DNA from: CAWCQC01 sp963819905
GTDB lineage: Bacteria; Actinomycetota; Thermoleophilia; Gaiellales; Gaiellaceae
Direction: 5' to 3'
NCBI GenBank assembly: GCA_963819905.1
Contig: CAWFXP010000001.1
Coordinates: 558,001-622,000 of the forward strand
DNA: 64,000 bases
Under the pieces are notes generated by a model. The model searched no databases. It was not told where the DNA came from and saw nothing but the letters and a program-made list of their open reading frames with translations. Numbering within the stretch: position 1 is the stretch's first letter; each line of letters starts with the position of its first letter. The position numbers and the translations under genes are program-made. Of this stretch, positions 17,605 to 25,112 are shown in pieces.

Positions 17605-18369
17605 GTGCGGATCAAGTACATCATCCCGTTCCCGTTCGACGACGAGGGCATCGCGAATCGAGCGGCCCAGATCCCGAAGGAGATCCTGGGGCCCGACACC
17701 GAGGTCGAATGCGTCCCCGTGCGGAACAGCGCCACCTTCGTGACCGACTACTACGAGTCGATGCTCTTCGACGTCTACATCCTCGAGGCCGCCCTGCGGG
17801 CCGAGGACGAGGGCTACGACGCGGTCATCATGGACACCGTCTCGGACTCGGGGCTCGCGGCGATGCGCTCGCGGCTGAACATCCTCGCGATCGGGCCGGG
17901 CCTCGTCTCCTACGCCGTCGCGGTCATGCTCGGCAAGCGCTTCTCGATCGTGACGATGTGGGACCGCTGGCGGCACCTCTACGAGAAGAACCTCGACACC
18001 TACCACCTGTGGGAGAAGTGCGCGTCGATCCGGGCCGTCAACATCCCGCCCGACGTCGAGGCGCTGTTCACGGGCAAGGAAGAAGAGATGTTCCAGAAGC
18101 TGACCGCCGAGGCGCAGAAGGCGATCGACGAGGACGGCGCCGACGTCATCCTGCTCGGCTCGACCACGATGCACCAGGCGGGCGACTACATGGCGGCGCA
18201 CCTCCCCTGCCCGGTGATCAACCCGGGCCCGGTCGGCATCAAGATGGCCGAGACGCTCGTGACGCTCGGCCTGAAGCACTCGAAGGTGGCGTACCCGAGC
18301 CCCGACACGATTCAGGACGAGAAGTTCTTCTCGCTCATCGGCGCCGACGGCAAGACGAGGCAGGTGTAA
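17605..18369 (+). CDS. Aspartate/glutamate racemase-fold protein lacking the catalytic cysteines
   Basis: A 254-residue protein with the layout of the Asp/Glu racemase, hydantoin racemase and maleate isomerase superfamily (SATFVTDYYESM, MDTVSDSGLAAMR, AIGPGLVSYA, VILLGSTTMHQAG, CPVINPGPVGIKMAETL). The two positions that normally carry catalytic cysteine read Thr/Ser (T78-V-S80) and Ser186. The only cysteines (36, 139, 202) are elsewhere. It may therefore be a non-racemase member with changed chemistry. GTG 17605 was chosen because GGAGGGAGG lies just upstream. The cupin gene follows after two bases. Confidence 0.82.
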   Translation: MRIKYIIPFPFDDEGIANRAAQIPKEILGPDTEVECVPVRNSATFVTDYYESMLFDVYILEAALRAEDEGYDAVIMDTVSDSGLAAMRSRLNILAIGPGLVSYAVAVMLGKRFSIVTMWDRWRHLYEKNLDTYHLWEKCASIRAVNIPPDVEALFTGKEEEMFQKLTAEAQKAIDEDGADVILLGSTTMHQAGDYMAAHLPCPVINPGPVGIKMAETLVTLGLKHSKVAYPSPDTIQDEKFFSLIGADGKTRQV

Positions 18370-18371
18370 GC

Positions 18372-18752
18372 GTGGACGAGCTCGTCGCGCCGATCGAAGG
18401 GGCCGAGCACCACGACGTGGCCGGGCTCTCGATCGACGTCCTCCGGGTCGGCGGCGGCCGCGTCAAGCGGGTCGTCTACCCGCCGGGGTGGCGCTGGTCG
18501 ACGCACATGAAGCCCGTGTCGGGCACCGACCATTGCATGCACACCCACGTCGGGTTCCTCGCTCGCGGGCGCCTGCAGGGACGGTACGCCGACGGCTGCG
18601 AGTACGAGGTGGCCGCGCCGGCGTTCGCCGTCATCGAGGCGGGCCACGACGGCTGGGTTGTCGGCGAGGTCCCGGCGGTGTGGATCCAGTGGGACTGGGA
18701 GGAGGGCACGGCGCGCCGCTTCGGGCTACCGGCCCGGCACGAGCACGGCTAG
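18372..18752 (+). CDS. Small cupin-domain protein
   Basis: A 126-residue single cupin barrel. The sequence runs through GWRWSTHMKPVSG, DHCMHTHVGFLARGRLQG and VAAPAFAVIEAGHDGWVVG, giving two candidate metal-binding histidines in CMHTH and another in AGHDG. It begins two bases after the racemase-fold gene and is probably co-translated with it. It could be a small isomerase, dioxygenase or binding protein for the same substrate. GTG start at 18372; no better start nearby. Confidence 0.78.
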   Translation: MDELVAPIEGAEHHDVAGLSIDVLRVGGGRVKRVVYPPGWRWSTHMKPVSGTDHCMHTHVGFLARGRLQGRYADGCEYEVAAPAFAVIEAGHDGWVVGEVPAVWIQWDWEEGTARRFGLPARHEHG

Positions 18753-18798
18753 CAGAAGCGGCCAACCGGGAAGCGATCGCGCGCGGATTCCCCGCGAC

Positions 18799-19278
18799 GT
18801 GTCGGTTCATCTGTTCAGCCGGACACCGGCCGGCCCGCGCTTCCTGATGCTGCGACGGACTCCGGAGCGCGGCGGTTTCTGGCAGGGCGTGAGCGGCGCG
18901 CCCGTTCGGGGCGAGAGCGACGCGGAAGCGGCCGTCCGCGAGGTCCGTGAGGAGACCGGCTTCGACGTCGACGGTCGCCTCGTCGAGCTCGGCATCGGCT
19001 ACTCGTACGGGCGGCAGTCCACGGATGCCGGCCGCTGGGACCGGCTCTACGGCAGCGGCGTCGACGCGGTGCGGGTGATCCCGTTCGCCGCGGAGGTCCC
19101 GGACGGGAGGGCGCCGGTCCTCGACCCGCGGGAGCACGACGCCTTCGCATGGTGTGCCTACGAGGAAGCCGACGCCATGCTCGAGTGGCCGATCGAGCAG
19201 GATGCGCTGGCGAGGCCGGCGGGCGGCGCTGCGGATCGCAGAGGTCCTTACCCGCCGGGGCAGGGCGAGTTGACGTAG
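18799..19278 (+). CDS. Nudix hydrolase
   Basis: About 159 residues with a perfect Nudix box, GAPVRGESDAEAAVREVREE plus TGF, at residues 33-55, which binds Mg and cleaves a nucleoside diphosphate linked to another group. The opening VSVHLFSRTPAGPRFLMLRR resembles NudB-type dihydroneopterin triphosphate or dNTP pyrophosphatases, but the substrate is uncertain. GTG 18799 is the best start I see, though it has no obvious Shine-Dalgarno and the reading frame stays open upstream. The 3' end overlaps the convergent dioxygenase gene by 31 bases. Confidence 0.82.
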   Translation: MSVHLFSRTPAGPRFLMLRRTPERGGFWQGVSGAPVRGESDAEAAVREVREETGFDVDGRLVELGIGYSYGRQSTDAGRWDRLYGSGVDAVRVIPFAAEVPDGRAPVLDPREHDAFAWCAYEEADAMLEWPIEQDALARPAGGAADRRGPYPPGQGELT

Positions 19279-19904
19279 CCGGAGCGAAACGGCCTCGCCT
19301 CGCCGGTGTCCGGCTCGTAGGAATGCCGCCAGACGCAACCCGTGTCATTGGTCAGCAGGTGGATCGACACGGAGGGCCCGGGCGAGGTCGTCCGGACGCG
19401 ATGGATGTCGTCGCGCGGCGGGATCAGGGCGTAGAAGTCGCCCGGGACGAGCTCTCGGCGCTCGAGCAGGTCGAGACGTCCCTCCGCCTGGGCGAAGACC
19501 TCCTCCTCCTGGGTGCCGCGGTAGAGGCCGACGAGGCCCCAGGCGAGGTGGTCGTGAACGGGCGTCGCCGCCCCAGGAGGAACGACGAGGCTGAACAGCG
19601 ACAGGCTGCGATCGCCCGCGCGGAAGAGCAGCCACTGCCCGATCCCGCCGCCCATCCCGCTTTCCGGGGCAGGCGCTTGGAACTCCTCCGGGAGCCAGCC
19701 GCCGTCGGCCAGGAGCTCCGCGAACCCGGGCCGGATCGCCTCGCACGCCTCCTGGGGCGAGTCCGAGCCGGCAATCGCCGCGCGCACGTCCGCGACGAAC
19801 GAGCGCACGGTCGTCGAGGCGTGAAGGTACTCGTCTTCCACGGCTGACGACCAGTCTGCCGTGCCCTCGCCGATCGTGCCGCGTGTTTGCGCTTGAATGG
19901 TCAA
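19248..19904 (-). CDS. Cysteine dioxygenase-like cupin
   Basis: A protein of up to 218 residues of the type I thiol dioxygenase fold. The likely iron triad is His117 and His119 in PVHDHLAWGLVGLYRG and His168 in PPRDDIHRV, placed as in cysteine and 3-mercaptopropionate dioxygenases. It would oxidise a small thiol to a sulfinate. The TTG at 19904 gives the full-length form. A GTG at 19841 is an alternative that would drop 21 residues and leave room for a promoter. The start almost abuts the divergent dedA gene. Confidence 0.8.
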   Translation of the reverse strand: MTIQAQTRGTIGEGTADWSSAVEDEYLHASTTVRSFVADVRAAIAGSDSPQEACEAIRPGFAELLADGGWLPEEFQAPAPESGMGGGIGQWLLFRAGDRSLSLFSLVVPPGAATPVHDHLAWGLVGLYRGTQEEEVFAQAEGRLDLLERRELVPGDFYALIPPRDDIHRVRTTSPGPSVSIHLLTNDTGCVWRHSYEPDTGEARPFRSGYVNSPCPGG

Positions 19905-19910
19905 GCCGAC

Positions 19911-20588
19911 GTGCTCGACCGCTTCCTCGATCTGATCTCGGACTCCCCGTGGACCTACGGCGTCGTCTTCCTGTTCGCGATGCTCGACGCGATCATCCCG
20001 ATCGTGCCGAGCGAGACGGCGGTCGTCACGGCGGGCGCCCTCTCGGCAAGCGGCGACCTACACCTGCCCCTGATCATCCTCCTCGCCGCGGCCGGCGCGA
20101 TCGCGGGCGACAACATCGCGTACCTGATCGGCCGCTGCTTCAAGGGCTTCGTGCACGACCGGCTGTTTCGCGGCTCCAGGAGGCGCCACCTCGACAAGGC
20201 GCAGCGGGCGCTGCTCGAGCGAGGTGGATACCTGATCATCATCGGACGCTTCATTCCGGGGGGACGGACCGCGGTCGCCTTCGCGTCGGGTGCTCTCCGC
20301 TATCCGTGGCCGCGGTTTCTCCTCTGGGACATCGCGGCCGGGCTCATCTGGGCGACGTACTCGGGGATGATCGGCTACGTGGGAGGGACCGCGTTCGAGG
20401 ACAATCCGCTCTACGGGATCCTGCTCGCCCTCGGCATCGCGTTCTCGGTCGCCGGTGCCATCGAGGGCTTCCGCTGGTGGAAGCGGCGGCGACGCTCGCG
20501 GGCGGGCGGCCCGGCCGATCCCGCCGTGGCGGCGCCGAATGCGCCCGCCCCCGGCTCGAGGGGAGACAGCGGTGGGGATCGCGGCTGA
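19911..20588 (+). CDS. DedA family membrane protein
   Basis: About 225 residues with several membrane segments and DedA/SNARE-associated landmarks: DAIIPIVPSET near the start and GRFIPGGRTAVAFASG in the middle, the pair of half-helical motifs seen in DedA flippases. The tail after the last helix is a charged, disordered stretch (KRRRRSRAGG onwards). I prefer GTG 19911 because family members usually begin about a dozen residues before the SPWTY segment; TTG 19887 is possible. The 3' end overlaps the amidase gene by 17 bases. Likely lipid or proton-linked membrane homeostasis. Confidence 0.85.
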   Translation: MLDRFLDLISDSPWTYGVVFLFAMLDAIIPIVPSETAVVTAGALSASGDLHLPLIILLAAAGAIAGDNIAYLIGRCFKGFVHDRLFRGSRRRHLDKAQRALLERGGYLIIIGRFIPGGRTAVAFASGALRYPWPRFLLWDIAAGLIWATYSGMIGYVGGTAFEDNPLYGILLALGIAFSVAGAIEGFRWWKRRRRSRAGGPADPAVAAPNAPAPGSRGDSGGDRG

Positions 20589-21771
20589 TCTCGAGGCGGT
20601 GGCCCGGTTCGGCGGGTCGGGTAACGGGGTCACGCGCTACGCGTGGTCGCCTGAGCTGGCGGAGGCGAGCGCGTGGCTCTGCGGCGAGCTCCAGGCGCTC
20701 GGGCTCGAGGCCGTGATCGATGCGGCGGGCAACGTCGTCGGGCGCTGGGAGGCGGGGTCGGGCACAGCCGTTGTCCTCGGATCCCACCTCGATACCGTGC
20801 CGGACGGCGGCCGCTACGACGGGACGCTCGGAGTGCTGGCGGCTGTCGAGGCCGTGCGCTCTCTCCGGACGACCGGCTGCGAGCCGTCGCGACCGGTCTG
20901 GGTCGTCTCCTTCATGGACGAGGAGGGGAGCCGCTTCCGCACCGGCATGCTCGGCAGTCGCGCCTTCGCCGGCGACGACCTGACCGGCCTCGGCGAGCGG
21001 CTGGACGAGCAGGGAGTCAGTCTGCGGGCGGCGATGGCCGCGCTCGGCCACGACTTCGACCGCATCGGCGAAGCCCGGGCGATCGACGGCGTCGGCGCCT
21101 ACCTGGAGCTCCACATCGAGCAGGGCCCGCGGCTCGAGCGCGCGTCGATCGACATCGGGGTCGTCACCGGGATCGTCGGCCTCCTCAGCTTCCGCGCGCG
21201 CCTCGTCGGAGAGGCGAACCACGCCGGGACGACGCCGATGGACGCGAGGCGGGACGCGCTCGCCGGCGCCGCCCGGGCCGTTCTCGCGCTGCGCGACGAG
21301 GCGCGGGCCCGCGACGACATGACCGCGAACGTGGGGATCATCACCGTCGAGCCCGGTGGCTACAACGTGATTCCCGGCGCCTGCGAGTTCACGATCGACG
21401 TTCGCTCGCCGACACCGGATGGCCTCGCGCGAGTCGAACGCTACGTTCGGGAGACGCTCGCCGGGATCGCCGGGGACGAGCGCCTCGCTCTCGACCTCGT
21501 CGAGACGCATCGACTCGACCCCCAGCCGATGGACGATGAGCTGGTCGCCACGCTCGAGCGCGCCGCGGCGGACGAGGGAGCGAGCTCGACGCGCCTGACG
21601 AGCGGCGCCGCTCACGATGCGATGATCCTGGGGCGTCACGTGCCTGCGGCGATGCTGTTCGTGCCGAGCAGGAACGGCATCAGCCACTCGCCCGAGGAGT
21701 TCACGGAGACGCGGGCCTGCGAGCTGGGCGCGCGCGTCCTCGGCCGGGCGCTGGCGGCCCTCGTCACGTAG
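20572..21771 (+). CDS. M20-type amidase: N-carbamoyl-amino-acid hydrolase / allantoate amidohydrolase family
   Basis: A 399-residue binuclear metal hydrolase that cleaves N-carbamoyl amino acids, ureido acids or allantoate. Metal and substrate motifs are GSHLDTVPDGGRYDGTLGV, MDEEGSRF, ELHIEQGPRLE, the dimerisation-lid segment GEANHAGTTPMDARRDAL, and ISHSPEEFT near the C-terminus. Start GTG 20572 has GAGGGGAG a few bases upstream and gives the usual family length. Hydantoin ring opening by HyuA/HyuB-type enzymes commonly yields carbamoyl acids, so this enzyme fits the same catabolic theme as the genes at 5.8-9.8 kb (inference). Confidence 0.92.
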   Translation: MGIAADLEAVARFGGSGNGVTRYAWSPELAEASAWLCGELQALGLEAVIDAAGNVVGRWEAGSGTAVVLGSHLDTVPDGGRYDGTLGVLAAVEAVRSLRTTGCEPSRPVWVVSFMDEEGSRFRTGMLGSRAFAGDDLTGLGERLDEQGVSLRAAMAALGHDFDRIGEARAIDGVGAYLELHIEQGPRLERASIDIGVVTGIVGLLSFRARLVGEANHAGTTPMDARRDALAGAARAVLALRDEARARDDMTANVGIITVEPGGYNVIPGACEFTIDVRSPTPDGLARVERYVRETLAGIAGDERLALDLVETHRLDPQPMDDELVATLERAAADEGASSTRLTSGAAHDAMILGRHVPAAMLFVPSRNGISHSPEEFTETRACELGARVLGRALAALVT

Positions 21772-21808
21772 CGCAAGAGCACCGGCCTCGCAGGCGCCGG
21801 GGAGGCGG

Positions 21809-21814
21809 TATCCT
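21809..21814 (+). promoter_or_regulatory. Leaderless-type -10 box of the aminotransferase gene
   Basis: TATCCT ends 8 bases before the GTG at 21823. No clear -35 box is seen. Confidence 0.5.
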
Positions 21815-21822
21815 CGCGCCCC

Positions 21823-23001
21823 GTGAGCGTCGTACGCCCTGCCCTCGCTGCCAGCCTCGACCGGCTCGGCACCGAGACCGCGTTCTCGGTCCTCGCCCGC
21901 GCCCGGGAGCTCGAGCGGGCGGGCAGGGACGTCATCCATCTCGAGATCGGAGAGCCCGACTTCGACACGCCGGCGCACATCTGCGAGGCGGCGTACGCGT
22001 CCATGCGCTCCGGCGGGACGCACTACTGCCCCAGCGCGGGCCTCGCCGAGTTCCGGGAGGTCATCGCTGCGGACCTCTCCGCCTCGCGGGACATCGAGGT
22101 CGATCCGGCGACCGTGCTGGTGGGAACGGGTGCGAAGCCGTTCCTCTTCTTCACGATCCTCGCCGTGTGCGATCCGGGCGACGAGGTCATCTACCCGGAC
22201 CCGGGCTTCCCGATCTACGAATCCGCGATCCGCTGGATCGGCGCCACTCCTGTCGCGCTGCCGCTTCGCGAGGAGCGCGACTTCACCTTCGACCCGGCAG
22301 ACCTCGCGGAGCGGATCAGCCCGCGGACGAAGCTCGTGATCCTCAACTCGCCCGAGAATCCGACCGGCGGCGCGGCCGGCGCCGACGACCTGGCCGAGGC
22401 GGCGCGGCTTCTCGAGCCGACAGGCGCGTGGATCCTCTCGGACGAGGTCTACTCGCGCATGCTCTACGACGGCGAGTTCGCAAGCATCGCGAGCCTGCCG
22501 GGCATGCTCGAGCGCACCGTCCTGCTCGACGGGCTCTCGAAGACCTATGCGATGACCGGCTGGCGCTGCGGGTACGCCGCCGTCCCGGAGCCGCTGGTCG
22601 ACCCGCTGACGCGCTTCTTCGTCAACTCGACCTCCTGCGTCCCGCCGTTCGTCCAGCACGCCGGCATCGCGGCGCTGACGGGCCCCCAGGACGCGCCTGC
22701 GGCGATGGTCGAGGAGTTCCGGCGCCGCCGGGACGTCGTCGTCCGTGGGCTGAACGAGCTCCCCGGCTGCTCGTGCCGGACACCGCGCGGCGCGTTCTAC
22801 GCGTTTCCGAATGTCGAAGCGGTGCCGCTGTCGGCCGACGACCTGGCCGAACGGCTGCTCGAGGAGGCCGGCGTCGCCGTGCTCGCGGGCTCCGCGTTCG
22901 GGGAAGTCGGCAGGAGCAACCTCCGCCTCTCCTACGCGAACTCGGTCGAGAACCTCGAGCGAGCGCTCGCGCGGATGGGCGAGCTGATCGCGGATCTCTG
23001 A
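21823..23001 (+). CDS. Pyridoxal-phosphate aminotransferase, class I/II (AspC-like)
   Basis: A 392-residue fold-type I aminotransferase. Visible are IHLEIGEPDFDTP at the N-terminus, NSPENPTGG (phosphate/substrate loop), DEVYSRMLYDG (cofactor-binding Asp) and GLSKTYAMTGWRCGY with the Schiff-base lysine, then the substrate carboxylate Arg in NLRLSYANS. Substrate range of this subgroup is broad (aspartate, aromatic amino acids, alanine). It lies 51 bases after the amidase gene in the same direction and could process the amino acid that the amidase releases. It has its own leaderless-type promoter. Confidence 0.92.
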   Translation: MSVVRPALAASLDRLGTETAFSVLARARELERAGRDVIHLEIGEPDFDTPAHICEAAYASMRSGGTHYCPSAGLAEFREVIAADLSASRDIEVDPATVLVGTGAKPFLFFTILAVCDPGDEVIYPDPGFPIYESAIRWIGATPVALPLREERDFTFDPADLAERISPRTKLVILNSPENPTGGAAGADDLAEAARLLEPTGAWILSDEVYSRMLYDGEFASIASLPGMLERTVLLDGLSKTYAMTGWRCGYAAVPEPLVDPLTRFFVNSTSCVPPFVQHAGIAALTGPQDAPAAMVEEFRRRRDVVVRGLNELPGCSCRTPRGAFYAFPNVEAVPLSADDLAERLLEEAGVAVLAGSAFGEVGRSNLRLSYANSVENLERALARMGELIADL

Positions 23002-23008
23002 ACCGCCG

Positions 23009-24649
23009 CTACGGCCGCGCGAGCGCCGTAGCCTCTTCCTGCGCTGCGAGCTCATCGAGCGCGCTCTGGGCCGTGTCGTAGTTGATCGCCGCGGTCGGCA
23101 CGTCGAGGTCCCAGTACCCCATCCGGTTCACCGTTCTCGTGTCCCACAGGAAGCGCTCCGGCGTCATGGTCGGGTCGGCGCTCCTGATGATCAGGAACGG
23201 GCCGAAGACGCGGGTCTCGAAGCCGAAGCCGGGCGAGCGGTCGTCGATCTCGAGGCGTGTCGAGGTGGGGGAGACGATGCGGCTGCCGTCGCTCGCGTCG
23301 AGGACCCAGACGCCGCGTCCGAGCGGCTCGTCCTGGCTCGTCAGCACCTCGAGCGCGAGCTTGGGGTCGGCTCGGGGCACGACGACTCGCCCCACGTCGG
23401 CTCCGTGCTCGCGGGCGCCGAGGTACAGCGGGTCGTACCCGAAGTAGACGTCGTCCGGCCGGCTGGTCGCGGCCAGCCAGGCAACGGCGGCCTCGCGCGC
23501 CTCACGCCGCTTGAGCGGCTCGCCCGCGTACAGCGTCGGGGTTCGCGCCCATCCCCAGGCGATCTCGGCCGCGAGCAGGGCGGCAACGGCGACCGCCAGC
23601 ACCGCCGGGGCGCGCTGTCCGGCCCGATCCCCAAGCCGCAGGAGGCCGGTAGCGACGGCGATCGCGAAGAACGGCAGCGCGAAGATCAGGTGCCGGGTCT
23701 CCGGCGTGCCTGCGCTCCCGCCGACCCGGGCCAGGGCGAGGCCGATCAGCGGGACGGCGAAGACGAGCAGGCAGAGCGCGAAGGTGAGCGGACGGCGCCG
23801 AAAGAGGACGACGAGGCCGACGACCGCGAGCGCGGCCACGGCCGCGAACAGCGCCGTCCATCCGGCGACGAAGTCGCCGAGCACTAGGCGGAGGTACTCG
23901 AGCACCGGCCAGGGGCCGCCGAGCTGCTCGCCGCCGCTCCCGACCCCGACGTCGTAGCGGGAGGCCAGCACGAGGTTCGAGCGCCAGAGCGGCAGCGCCG
24001 CGACCGCGACGGCGGCGAGAGCGTAGATGCCCGGGCGGATCGACGCCTCGCCGCGGAGTCGCGCGATTCCGACGTAGATCACCTGGATGCCGAGGACGAA
24101 CGCCCCGTACTGGTGGGACGCGAGGGCGGCGAGCATGGCCAGCGCCCAGAGCGCCCAGCTCAGCCGGCTGTTGTCGCGGATCGCCTTCAGGAGCGCCAGG
24201 AAGGCGAGGGCGCTCGTGAAGAGGAAGAGGCTGTACATGCGCCCGTAGATCCCGTGGAAGAGCGTCACCCAGCTCGCGGCGACGATCGCGGTGGCGATCA
24301 GCGAGGTGCGCCGATCCGCGAGCCGCGCGGCAACGAGTGCGACGACCGGGATGCTCGCCACGGCGAACACGACCGACAGGAGTCGGAGCGCGGTCAGGGT
24401 GGGCGAGAGCTCGGTGACCGCGTGGACCAGCAAGAAGTGCAGCGGAGCACCGCCCCGCTGCTCGAGCACGACGTCGATGAGCTCCCCGATGGGCTTGTGG
24501 CCGACGAACAGCGCGAGGGTTTCGTCTTCGTGCGGCGGCCACGCGTGCAGCTGGGCGAGGAGGAACGCCGCCACGCCGGCCGTCGCCGCCCCGACCGCGA
24601 GCCAGAAGGAGCGCAGCGATGCGTCTGCCCGGGTGTCTCCAGTCAGCAC
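23009..24649 (-). CDS. GT39-like membrane glycosyltransferase (ArnT/PMT superfamily)
   Basis: A 546-residue polytopic protein with about 11-12 hydrophobic segments and a C-terminal soluble domain of about 150 residues. The first extracytoplasmic loop contains HEDETLALF, the acidic motif that acts as catalytic base in polyprenyl-phosphate-sugar-dependent GT-C transferases. It would transfer a sugar from a lipid carrier outside the membrane. GTG 24649 is supported by a TACGCT hexamer placed six bases upstream. It is divergent from fmdB, sharing a control region that contains a CIRCE-like repeat. Confidence 0.85.
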   Translation of the reverse strand: MLTGDTRADASLRSFWLAVGAATAGVAAFLLAQLHAWPPHEDETLALFVGHKPIGELIDVVLEQRGGAPLHFLLVHAVTELSPTLTALRLLSVVFAVASIPVVALVAARLADRRTSLIATAIVAASWVTLFHGIYGRMYSLFLFTSALAFLALLKAIRDNSRLSWALWALAMLAALASHQYGAFVLGIQVIYVGIARLRGEASIRPGIYALAAVAVAALPLWRSNLVLASRYDVGVGSGGEQLGGPWPVLEYLRLVLGDFVAGWTALFAAVAALAVVGLVVLFRRRPLTFALCLLVFAVPLIGLALARVGGSAGTPETRHLIFALPFFAIAVATGLLRLGDRAGQRAPAVLAVAVAALLAAEIAWGWARTPTLYAGEPLKRREAREAAVAWLAATSRPDDVYFGYDPLYLGAREHGADVGRVVVPRADPKLALEVLTSQDEPLGRGVWVLDASDGSRIVSPTSTRLEIDDRSPGFGFETRVFGPFLIIRSADPTMTPERFLWDTRTVNRMGYWDLDVPTAAINYDTAQSALDELAAQEEATALARP

Positions 24650-24655
24650 GGCTGG

Positions 24656-24661
24656 AGCGTA
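24656..24661 (-). promoter_or_regulatory. Leaderless-type -10 box of the GT39-like gene
   Basis: TACGCT on the minus strand, ending 6 bases before GTG 24649. This supports that start over any longer form. Confidence 0.55.
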
Positions 24662-24684
24662 CCAGCGGCCTCGCGGCCGTTCGG

Positions 24685-24711
24685 TTGGCACTTCGACCGT
24701 GAGAGTGCCAA
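24685..24711. promoter_or_regulatory. CIRCE-like heat-shock operator (HrcA site)
   Basis: Left arm TTGGCACTT, nine-base spacer, right arm GAGTGCCAA. The CIRCE consensus is TTAGCACTC-N9-GAGTGCTAA. The A-to-G and T-to-C changes are compensatory and keep the symmetry, and only the ninth base of the left arm breaks pairing. The right arm covers the expected -35 region of fmdB, whose -10 is probably TACGAT at 24731-24736. HrcA is not encoded in this window. Confidence 0.7.
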
Positions 24712-24730
24712 TGTCGGCCGTACAGGCTGG

Positions 24731-24736
24731 TACGAT
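24731..24736 (+). promoter_or_regulatory. Probable -10 box of fmdB
   Basis: TACGAT ending 12 bases before the ATG at 24749, so the leader would be only about six bases. The upstream -35 region falls on the CIRCE-like repeat. Confidence 0.5.
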
Positions 24737-24748
24737 GAAGTCCTCAGC

Positions 24749-25108
24749 ATGCCGACGTACGACTACCGCTGTCCCAACGGGCACACGTTCGAGCTCTTCC
24801 AGCGGATGAGCGACGCCCCGCCGAACGGCTGCGAGGTCTGCGGAGCAAGCCCGGTCGAGCGCGTGCTGTACGCGCCGGCCGTCCATTTCAAGGGCTCCGG
24901 CTTCTACGCGACCGACTACGGGCGAGGCAAGAAGCGCGAGACGGGCTCGGAGGGCGACGCCGGCTCGTCCGACAAGAAGAGCGACTCGAAGTCGACCGAC
25001 ACGAAGACCCCGTCGTCGACGTCGTCCTCCTCGGACGGGGGCTCGAGCGGCGGCAGCAGCTCGAACGGCAGCGGCTCGAACGGCGCCGGGCCGAGCTCGT
25101 CTGACTAG
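24749..25108 (+). CDS. FmdB-family zinc ribbon protein
   Basis: A 119-residue protein. Residues 1-50 are the FmdB/CxxC_CxxC_SSSS zinc ribbon (MPTYDYRCPNGH, then CEVCGASPVER), followed by KGSGFYATDYGRGKK. The last 50 residues are a Ser/Gly/Lys/Asp low-complexity tail, almost surely disordered. The biochemical role of this family is unsettled. The ATG lies right after the probable -10, making a nearly leaderless mRNA. The CIRCE-like operator just upstream suggests induction by heat or protein-folding stress. Confidence 0.88.
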   Translation: MPTYDYRCPNGHTFELFQRMSDAPPNGCEVCGASPVERVLYAPAVHFKGSGFYATDYGRGKKRETGSEGDAGSSDKKSDSKSTDTKTPSSTSSSSDGGSSGGSSSNGSGSNGAGPSSSD

Positions 25109-25112
25109 CTGC

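Noticed and set aside
20058..23055. Long minus-strand frames opposite the amidase and aminotransferase genes
   Set aside because: Arg/Asp/Ala-biased antisense frames in GC-rich DNA; both plus-strand genes have complete family motifs.
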